Source of the DNA: VAZQ01 sp035552735
Lineage (GTDB): Bacteria > Pseudomonadota > Alphaproteobacteria > Rhizobiales > Xanthobacteraceae
Reading direction: 5' to 3'
DNA length: 7,988 bases
Assembly: GCA_035552735.1 (NCBI GenBank)
Contig: DASZKX010000423.1
Span: 1-7,988 of the forward strand
The translations under genes were made by a program, and so were the position numbers. Below the pieces are notes generated by a model that saw only the letters and a list, made by a program, of their open reading frames with translations, had not been told where the DNA came from and made no database searches. Each line of letters begins with the position of its first letter. Positions within the stretch are counted from its first letter, which is position 1. Of the stretch, positions 1 to 5,585 are shown piece after piece.

Positions 1-90
1 CGGAGAGGTTGCCCGCTGCGCCAGCACGGCACCGAAGACGGCGACACAAACCACGATGGCAAGTGCGCAGGCGGCGGCTGCAAAACGCAT
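1..90 (-). CDS. N-terminal fragment of a secreted or membrane-anchored protein (5' end only)
   Basis: Reading the minus strand from the ATG at 90-88 gives 30 uninterrupted codons to the left edge, so only the N-terminus is in the window. The fragment starts Met-Arg-Phe, continues with about 20 hydrophobic residues rich in Ala and Val, and ends ...AVLAQRATSP. This looks like a Sec signal peptide with a Val-Leu-Ala/Gln cleavage site near residue 24, or an uncleaved N-terminal membrane anchor. A purine-rich GGGGTGGGTAAG directly precedes the ATG and can serve as ribosome-binding site, and a promoter-like pair lies upstream at 133-162. The mature part is missing, so no function can be assigned. 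It could be any exported protein. The call rests on the signal-peptide pattern plus the ribosome-binding site. Confidence 0.55.
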   Translation of the reverse strand, partial: MRFAAAACALAIVVCVAVFGAVLAQRATSP

Positions 91-132
91 CTTACCCACC
101 CCATTGTTCGACGGAAATCATCCCAAGACATC

Positions 133-162
133 AGTTAAGAAAGCAATCCTTGTGCAAGTCAA
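133..162 (-). promoter_or_regulatory. candidate sigma-70 type promoter for the gene at 1-90
   Basis: On the minus strand TTGACT (complement of 157-162) matches the -35 consensus at five of six positions. It is followed 18 nt later by TTAACT (complement of 133-138), a weak -10. Transcription would begin near 125, leaving a short leader of about 35 nt before the ATG at 90. The good -35 and the position support it; the poor -10 limits confidence. Confidence 0.35.
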
Positions 163-218
163 GAAGCGTTCCACAACAGCATGGAATCACTTGGTAATTC
201 GCGAAGCAAAGCAATCCT
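140..218. repeat. 11-nt direct repeat AAAGCAATCCT, remnant of a dispersed intergenic repeat
   Basis: AAAGCAATCCT occurs at 140-150 and again at 208-218 in the same orientation. The right copy extends to GCGAAGCAAAGCAATCC (201-217), close to the GCGAAGCGAAGCAATCC core of a dispersed palindromic repeat that I recall as common in Rhizobiales and related genomes. The right copy overlaps the 3' end of the P1 peptidase gene and encodes its final residues. The assignment to that repeat family is from memory and is not confirmed by a search. Confidence 0.35.
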
Positions 219-1194
219 GCCAGCTCGGCAGAGCGGGGCCGAAAGGAAGCGGCACCGCAGCAAAGACGGCGCGCGCCACCGCGCGCGCCACCGCATTGGC
301 GGCGCTGGTTCCAAGCTGCGCCAGGCTTAAGAGCGAATCGGGGAGCGGCTTGCGCCCGGTCGCGGCGGCGAACACCACGTCGCCATCGAGCGGCGTGTGC
401 ACCGGATAGATCGATCGGGCGAGGCCGGTTTGCGCCATGACGGCGAGCCGCTTCGCCTGCCCCTTGGTCAGGACCGCATCGGTCGCCACCACCACCAGGG
501 TGGTGCTCTCGCGCTGGCTGCCCTTGGTGCGATGGCGCAGCGCTTCGGGCGGCATTGGGGTGGGCAAGCCGAGGCCGCCGAATTCGGCATCCTGCTCGAA
601 CGGAGCCGCCCAGAACCAGGGGCCACCGCCCATCACCACCGAGCCGGCCGCGTTGACGGCGGCGATCGCGCCGACCACGAGACCCTCGGGGGTGGTGGCC
701 ACCGCCGACCCGATGCCGCCCTTGAGGTCGAGCGTGGTGGCGCCCAAGCCGGCCCCGACGCTGCCGAGCGCGAATTCGGCGGCGGCATTTTCGGCGGCCG
801 CATAGCCCAGCTCCCGATAGGGGGCGAAGCGGCCCCAATTCTTGTCGCCTCCGGCCAGCAAGTCGAACAGGATCGCGCCCGGCACGATCGGCACCCGGGC
901 GCTGCGCACCGCAAAGCCGCGGCCGTGCTCGCGCAGCCAGGCCTGCATGCCGCCGCCGGCCTCGAGACCGAAAGCCGAGCCGCCCGACAAGGCGATGCCG
1001 TCGATGCGCTCGAGGGTCGCGGCCGGCTCGAGCATGTCGGCCTCGCGCGTGCCGGGCCCGCCGCCGCGCACGTCGATGCTGGCGACCGCCGGCTCCTCGA
1101 ACACGATCGCGGTGACGCCAGAGCCCAGGCGGGCGTCCTGCGCATGCCCGACCAGGACGCCGGCGACGTCGGTGATGAGGTTGCGTGCGGCCAC
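187..1194 (-). CDS. P1 family peptidase (DmpA/NylC-like S58 N-terminal nucleophile hydrolase)
   Basis: This is a 335-residue member of the family that includes DmpA L-aminopeptidase/D-esterase, beta-aminopeptidase BapA and nylon hydrolase NylC. These enzymes are made as one chain and cut themselves so that a Ser or Thr becomes the N-terminal nucleophile. Family landmarks are the start AARNLITDVAGVLVGH, a SGGSAFGL loop (about 70-77), LKGGIGSA with Lys158, VNAAG with Asn181, and STTLVVVATDA starting at Ser230. By spacing to NylC (Lys189, Asn219, Thr267), Lys158, Asn181 and Thr231 are the likely active-site residues, giving chains of 230 and 105 residues; this is inference. I chose the GTG at 1194-1192 because AAAGGA lies 5 nt before it and family members begin here. 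An in-frame ATG at 1233-1231 would add 13 residues but lacks a ribosome-binding site. No signal peptide is visible, so it is probably cytoplasmic. The substrate is unknown. The last residues, DCFASRITK, look repeat-derived. It is divergent from ccdA. Confidence 0.88.
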   Translation of the reverse strand: MAARNLITDVAGVLVGHAQDARLGSGVTAIVFEEPAVASIDVRGGGPGTREADMLEPAATLERIDGIALSGGSAFGLEAGGGMQAWLREHGRGFAVRSARVPIVPGAILFDLLAGGDKNWGRFAPYRELGYAAAENAAAEFALGSVGAGLGATTLDLKGGIGSAVATTPEGLVVGAIAAVNAAGSVVMGGGPWFWAAPFEQDAEFGGLGLPTPMPPEALRHRTKGSQRESTTLVVVATDAVLTKGQAKRLAVMAQTGLARSIYPVHTPLDGDVVFAAATGRKPLPDSLLSLAQLGTSAANAVARAVARAVFAAVPLPFGPALPSWQDCFASRITK

Positions 1195-1293
1195 GACGGT
1201 CCTTTGTTCTTGCGCCCGACCCGAGCCTAGCATCCGGCATCACATCGTTGCGACCGACTTGCATTGGGGGCGCCCGCCATCGCATGTAGCCCC
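1195..1293. promoter_or_regulatory. divergent intergenic region between the P1 peptidase and ccdA
   Basis: These 99 bp separate two genes transcribed away from each other, so both promoters are expected here or overlap the gene starts. On the plus strand a loose pair TTGTTC (1204-1209) and TAGCAT (1228-1233), 18 nt apart, is the best candidate for ccdA, but neither box is strong. The minus strand carries AAAGGA, the hydrolase ribosome-binding site, near 1200-1205. No clear operator palindrome is seen. Confidence 0.4.
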
Positions 1294-2028
1294 ATGGCCG
1301 CGAATACCACGATTGTCGCCGCGCTGCTGGCGGGGCTGGTGAGCTTTCTGTCGCCCTGCGTCCTGCCGCTGGTGCCGCCCTACCTGGTCTATCTCGCCGG
1401 CGCGTCGCTAGAGCGGCTCGCGGACGCCGAGCCCGAGCGGCGGGTCAAACGCGAGACGATCGCGGCGGCGCTTCTGTTCGTGGCCGGCTTCTCCACCGTA
1501 TTCGTGGCGCTGGGCGCGGGCGCGAGCGCGATCGGCTCGCTGATGCGCTTTTATTCGAACGCGCTCGCGACCGTGGCCGGGATCGTGATCATCGTGATGG
1601 GTCTGCACTTCCTGGGCATCACCCCGATCAGCCTGTTGCACCGGGAGCGGCGGCTCGAGATGCAAAAGCCGGTCGGCCTGTGGGGCGCCTATGTGATGGG
1701 CCTCGCCTTCGCGGCCGGCTGGACGCCCTGCATCGGGCCGATCCTCGCCACCATCCTGGCGGTCGCCGCTTCCGAGGCGACGGTGGCGAAGGGTGCCGGC
1801 CTGCTGGCGGTCTATTCGCTCGGCCTCGGCCTGCCGTTCATCGCCGCCGCTTTCGCGGTCGAGCCGTTCGCGGCCTTCCTGACGCGCTTTCGCGCGCATC
1901 TGGGCCTCATGGAGCGGGTGATGGGCGGCCTCCTGGTGTTGACCGGCATCGCGTTCCTGGCCGGCTTCTTCACCCAGCTGAATAATTGGATGCTGGAGGC
2001 GTTTCCGGCGCTCGGCCAGATCGGGTGA
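1294..2028 (+). CDS. ccdA: CcdA family cytochrome c biogenesis / thiol reductant transporter
   Basis: This is a 244-residue, six-helix membrane protein of the CcdA (short DsbD-like) family, which passes electrons from cytoplasmic thioredoxin across the inner membrane to periplasmic thiol proteins such as those that reduce apocytochrome c. The two redox cysteines sit in hallmark motifs: Cys22 in SFLSPCVLPLVPPYL, ending helix 1, and Cys146 in GWTPCIGPI, in helix 4. Hydrophobic helices lie at about 6-34, 57-83, 90-110, 130-160, 168-192 and 209-230, with a charged loop at 40-55. I chose the ATG at 1294 because it places helix 1 directly at the N-terminus. An in-frame TTG at 1264 would add ten unsupported residues. 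No strong ribosome-binding site is seen. Its partner thioredoxin-like protein is not in the window, and neither neighbour suggests a specific client. It could serve a periplasmic disulfide reductase other than cytochrome c maturation. Confidence 0.9.
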   Translation: MAANTTIVAALLAGLVSFLSPCVLPLVPPYLVYLAGASLERLADAEPERRVKRETIAAALLFVAGFSTVFVALGAGASAIGSLMRFYSNALATVAGIVIIVMGLHFLGITPISLLHRERRLEMQKPVGLWGAYVMGLAFAAGWTPCIGPILATILAVAASEATVAKGAGLLAVYSLGLGLPFIAAAFAVEPFAAFLTRFRAHLGLMERVMGGLLVLTGIAFLAGFFTQLNNWMLEAFPALGQIG

Positions 2029-2076
2029 GGTGCTGGTTGCTCGGCCAAGTTTTTCTGCCCGGCGTGCACACTCGGC

Positions 2077-2179
2077 GTCGTCCCGGCCAAGGCCGCCTGC
2101 GGCTGCCGAGCCGGGACCCATACTCCGCAGCCGGTCGAGAGGACACGGAGTATGGGTCCCTGCTTTTCGCAGGGACGAC
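2077..2179. repeat. nested palindromic intergenic element (REPIN/MITE-like)
   Basis: The element is bounded by GTCGTCCC (2077-2084) and its inverted copy GGGACGAC (2172-2179). Inside lies a perfect 15-bp inverted repeat, GGGACCCATACTCCG (2113-2127) against 2146-2160, with an 18-nt loop. Two side hairpins share the same arms: GTCCCGGC (2080-2087) with GCCGGGAC (2110-2117), itself enclosing GCCGC/GCGGC, and GTCCCTGC (2156-2163) with GCAGGGAC (2169-2176) around a 5-nt loop. The strand can therefore fold as one long stem or as a multi-armed cruciform. The core GGGACCCATACTCC / GCAGGGACGAC resembles a palindromic repeat that I recall between genes in many Bradyrhizobium-like genomes. It sits between two converging genes and has no coding capacity. 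Confidence 0.75.
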
Positions 2180-2233
2180 CTCAGGGGAGTCATCGACCAA
2201 CAGAAAATTGGTGAGCGCACATTCTTGCACAGC

Positions 2234-2263
2234 AAAAAGCCCGCCCCGGATGCCGGGGCGGGC
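2234..2263 (-). terminator. Rho-independent terminator of the liv operon
   Basis: The minus-strand transcript forms a perfect 11-bp GC stem (GCCCGCCCCGG at 2239-2249 with 2253-2263) with a 3-nt loop, followed at once by five U residues (complement of AAAAA at 2234-2238). It begins 29 nt after the livK stop codon. Orientation, stem strength and position all fit the end of the liv transcript. On the plus strand there is no T-run, so it should not terminate ccdA read-through by the same mechanism. Confidence 0.9.
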
Positions 2264-2292
2264 GCGATCGTAACAAGCCGGTGCCCGCTCGC

Positions 2293-3414
2293 TTACTTCA
2301 TCTCGACATAGGTGATCTTGCTGGAGCTGGGATCCTTTTTCCAGACATAGATCACATAATCGAGGCGGGTGACGTCGCCCTTTTTGTCGTAGGAGATATC
2401 GCCGATCACGGTCTTGAACTTCATGCCGGAATGCATCGCATCGGCGACCTTCTTGGGATCGAGCGATTTCGCCTGCTCGGCCGCCTGCTTGATGATCTGC
2501 ACCGCCGCATAGCTGTAGAGCGTGTAGGCCTGCGGCTCAAACTTGGCGGCGCGGAATTTCTCCACCACCGCCTTCGCTTCCGGACGGTTGCGCGGATCGG
2601 GTCCGTAGGTCATCAGCGTGCCTTCCACGCCCGGCCCGCCGACGGTGGCGAACTCGTCGTCGGTGATGCCGTCGCCGCCCATCAGGACCGCTTTGACGCC
2701 CTGGTCGCGCATTTGGCGCACGATCAGGCCGCCTTCGGTGAACAGTCCGCCCCAATAGACGAGCTCGGCGCCCGACGCCTTGATCTTGGAGACCAGGGCG
2801 GAGAAATCCTTGTCGCCGATATTGATGCCCTCATAGAGCACTTCCTTCACGCCCTTGGCGTTCATCGCCTTCTTGGTCTCGTCGGCGAGGCCCTGGCCGT
2901 AGGTGGTCTTGTCGTGGACGATGGCGACCTTCTTGCCTTTGTAGTGCGCCGCGATATAGGCGCCGGCGACCGCGCCTTGCTGATCGTCGCGGCCGCAGGT
3001 GCGGAAGATGTTCCACATCTTGCGCTCGGTGATCATCGGGTTGGTGGCCGAGGGCGTGATCTCCAGGATGCCGTTCTCCTGGTAGACTTCCGAGGCCGGC
3101 ATGGTGACGCCGGAATTGAAGTGCCCGACCACGAACTTGACGCCGTCGCCGGAGAATTTATTGGCGACCGAGACCCCCTGCTTGGGATCGGAAACGTCGT
3201 CGCCGTAGCCGAGCGTGATCTTCTGGCCCAGGATGCCGCCGGCCGCGTTGATGTCGTTGACGGCCTGCTCGGTGCCGTTCTTGAGCTGCGCCCCGAACGC
3301 GGCATTGGGTCCGGTGATCGGACCGGCGACGCCCATCTTGATCTGCGCCGCGGCGGTGCCCGCGAACGCAGCAGCAAAACCCAGCGCAAGGCCTAGCGTG
3401 GTGATCTTTCTCAT
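2293..3414 (-). CDS. livK: LivK-type branched-chain amino acid ABC transporter substrate-binding protein
   Basis: This 373-residue periplasmic binding protein delivers amino acids (leucine, isoleucine, valine or related ligands) to the LivHMGF importer. The N-terminus MRKITTLGLALGFAAAFAGTAAAQ is a clear Sec signal peptide with Ala-Ala-Ala/Gln cleavage after residue 23. The mature protein has the type I fold layout: IKMGVAGPITGPNAAFG, then the hinge-side loops GHFNSGVTMPAS (about 97-108) and ITPSATNP (119-126), which normally hold the ligand carboxylate and amino groups, then RTCGRDDQQG (138-147), TYGQG (171-175) and TEGG (226-229). Only one Cys (140) is present, so the disulfide of E. coli LivJ/LivK is absent. 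I chose the ATG at 3414, nine nt after AGGGGAG; the in-frame TTG at 3423 sits too close to that site. It is the last gene of the cluster, 130 bp after the DUF6867 gene and before a strong terminator. Ligand specificity is not settled. Confidence 0.93.
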   Translation of the reverse strand: MRKITTLGLALGFAAAFAGTAAAQIKMGVAGPITGPNAAFGAQLKNGTEQAVNDINAAGGILGQKITLGYGDDVSDPKQGVSVANKFSGDGVKFVVGHFNSGVTMPASEVYQENGILEITPSATNPMITERKMWNIFRTCGRDDQQGAVAGAYIAAHYKGKKVAIVHDKTTYGQGLADETKKAMNAKGVKEVLYEGINIGDKDFSALVSKIKASGAELVYWGGLFTEGGLIVRQMRDQGVKAVLMGGDGITDDEFATVGGPGVEGTLMTYGPDPRNRPEAKAVVEKFRAAKFEPQAYTLYSYAAVQIIKQAAEQAKSLDPKKVADAMHSGMKFKTVIGDISYDKKGDVTRLDYVIYVWKKDPSSSKITYVEMK

Positions 3415-3436
3415 CGCTTTCAACTCCCCTCAAAAG

Positions 3437-3462
3437 CGTCCCCGGCGCTGCTGCCGGGAACG
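3437..3462 (-). promoter_or_regulatory. terminator-like hairpin in the livK leader
   Basis: The minus-strand RNA can form a stem of nine pairs with one internal mismatch (3437-3446 with 3453-3462, core CCCGGC/GCCGGG) and a 6-nt loop. C-TTTT-G follows directly, and then the livK ribosome-binding site AGGGGAG. This resembles a weak intrinsic terminator or attenuator placed between the DUF6867 gene and livK. It could instead be an mRNA-stabilising stem that protects a processed livK transcript. The structure is seen in the sequence; the role is inference. Confidence 0.45.
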
Positions 3463-3486
3463 GTCTATCCGTAAGAACCAATTCAA

Positions 3487-3529
3487 GCCGCCTTCGCGGC
3501 AAAAGTCACTTACAATCCGTTGCAATCCG
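3487..3529. other. small hairpin and tandem CAATCCG repeat upstream of livK
   Basis: In the 130-bp gap between the DUF6867 gene and livK there is a short stem GCCGC-CTTC-GCGGC (3487-3500). There are also two copies of CAATCCG (3513-3519 and 3523-3529) in direct orientation, 10 bp apart start to start, which puts them on the same face of the helix. This is the kind of spacing seen for paired protein-binding half sites, and the gap may hold an internal livK promoter. I see no convincing -35/-10 pair, so the assignment is tentative. Confidence 0.25.
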
Positions 3530-3544
3530 CTTGCCCGTGCGGCT

Positions 3545-3910
3545 TCACGGTTTCCGGCGGGCCCAGGTGAAGGCGCCGGTGCGGACGTTGATCCAGCGAT
3601 ATTGGGTCGCCATCTGGGCGGCGCGGGCAGCCCGGAAGCCGAGGAAACCGAGCCCCACGCAGATCGCGGTGTCGACCAAATAATAGTGCAGCGACAACAA
3701 CGTAGCGTCGAAAAGGGCGAAGTGGAGGAAGCGCACCGCGACCCCCAGGATCAGCATGTAGAAGGCCACATGCCACCCGGGCCGCCAGGTCGACGCGATG
3801 GCGCGGCCGGCGAGCCAGGCCGCCCCGCCGCCGAGGAAAACCGACACCAGGAGGAAAACCCCGAACGAGTCCTCTTCGAACAGGAGATTCGCGATGGAGA
3901 AGTCCGGCAT
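3545..3910 (-). CDS. DUF6867 family small membrane protein of the liv operon
   Basis: This is a 121-residue protein of unknown function that I recognise as the DUF6867 type found next to liv transporter genes in alphaproteobacteria. The recognition is from memory of the sequence pattern. It has a short acidic N-terminus (MPDFSIANLLFEEDSFG), three likely membrane helices at about 17-37, 49-68 and 75-95, an aromatic and histidine-rich stretch around residues 62-80 (LHFALFDATLLSLHYYLVD), and a basic tail, AAQMATQYRWINVRTGAF followed by TWARRKP, probably cytoplasmic. The ATG at 3910 is preceded by AAAGGTGA and lies 17 nt after the livF stop, so it is translated as part of the transporter operon. 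It is not one of the five classical Liv subunits and has no ATPase or permease motif. A role as an accessory or assembly factor for the importer is inference from position only. Confidence 0.82.
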   Translation of the reverse strand: MPDFSIANLLFEEDSFGVFLLVSVFLGGGAAWLAGRAIASTWRPGWHVAFYMLILGVAVRFLHFALFDATLLSLHYYLVDTAICVGLGFLGFRAARAAQMATQYRWINVRTGAFTWARRKP

Positions 3911-3927
3911 GGGTCACCTTTTTTGGA

Positions 3928-4679
<752 letters not shown>

Positions 4680-4683
<4 letters not shown>

Positions 4684-5585
4684 AGCCCGACCTCCGCCTC
4701 GACGCGCGCGACCTCTTCGCCCTCGACGCCCAGATAGGCGGCGACCACCTGGGGATCGTCGCGCACCTGCTGCGGCGCCCCGTCGGCGATCTTTACGCCA
4801 TAATCGAGCACCACGATGTGGTCGGAGATCTTCATCACCACCGACATGTCGTGCTCGATCAGCAGGATCGAGATGCCGTAGTCCTGCCGGATGGCGAGCA
4901 AGAGCTCGTTGAGCTCGGCGCTTTCGCGCGGATTGAGGCCGGCGGCGGGCTCGTCGAGGCAGAGCAGCACCGGATCGGTGCACATGGCGCGCGCGACCTC
5001 CAGCCGACGTTGCGCCCCGTAGGGCAGGTCGCCAGCGCAGCCGTCCGCCCGCTCGGTGAGGCCGATGCGGTCGAGCCAAAGCCTCGCCTTCTCGATCGCG
5101 GCGCGCTCCGCCGCCGCGTAGGACGGCAGCCCGAGCACGCCGAACAAGGTGAAGCCGGAGGCGAGCATCAGGGCGTTGTGCTGCGCCACCAACAGGTTCT
5201 CCAGCACCGTCATGCCGGGGAACAGGCGGATGTTCTGGAAGGTGCGGGCGACGCGCGCCTGCTGCGTCACCAGATATTCCGGCATGCGCTCGAGCAGATA
5301 GAGGGCGCCCCCTGGCCGCAGCACCCTTCGGGTGCCGCTTTCGGTCAACGCATCGAGCTCCCCCCACATCGCGGCGTCGCCATGGAGGAGCGCGATGCGG
5401 CCCTCGCTGGCGTTGTAGAAGCTGGTGATGCAATTGAACACGGTGGTCTTGCCGGCGCCGTTGGGGCCGATCAGCGCGGTGATCTCGCCGCGCGCGGCCG
5501 TGAAGGAGAGGTCCTCCACTGCCACCAGGCCGCCGAAACGCATGGTCAGATGCTCGACGCGCAGCACGATGTCGCGCGCGCTCAT
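4680..5585 (-). CDS. livG: LivG branched-chain amino acid ABC transporter ATP-binding protein with an internal insert
   Basis: This is the second ATPase of the importer, 301 residues. It has Walker A GPNGAGKTT (40-48), Q-loop Gln117 in ARTFQNIRLF, a signature LPYGAQRRLEVARA (187-200; LivG proteins often read LAYGQQ here), Walker B LLCLDEP with Asp211 and Glu212, and switch His245 in LLIEHD. The C-terminus (VVAAYLG plus an acidic stretch, EGEEVARVEAEVGL) is typical. It is about 45 residues longer than E. coli LivG. The extra length falls between the strand after Walker A and the Q-loop (about 66-108, including GTRRVLRPGGALYLLERMPE), where ordinary LivG has a short DITGLPPHRIA-like turn. The reading frame is intact across the insert. 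The ATG at 5585-5583 overlaps the livM stop as ATGA and has AAGGAGG upstream, indicating coupled translation. Confidence 0.95.

Noticed and set aside
170..188. Hairpin TTCCA/TGGAA after the P1 peptidase stop as its terminator
   Set aside because: It has only five pairs with an 8-nt loop and is followed on the minus strand by CGCTTCTTG, not a U-tract.
131..1285. Alternative minus-strand frame (about 384 codons) over the P1 peptidase
   Set aside because: It is Arg/Gly-rich with no motifs, while the frame at 187-1194 carries all family landmarks.
2156..2176. Right hairpin of the palindrome as an intrinsic terminator for ccdA
   Set aside because: The stem GTCCCTGC/GCAGGGAC is followed by GACCTC, not by a T-run, so it lacks the required tract.
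2281..3396. Long plus-strand open frame (about 371 codons) antisense to livK
   Set aside because: livK on the minus strand has a signal peptide, ribosome-binding site, family motifs and a terminator. The plus-strand translation is His/Asp/Arg/Gly-rich with no recognisable domain, as expected for the complement of GC-rich coding DNA.
3415..3423. TTG at 3423 as livK start
   Set aside because: It lies immediately after the ribosome-binding sequence, too close for initiation; the ATG at 3414 has better spacing and a cleaner signal peptide.
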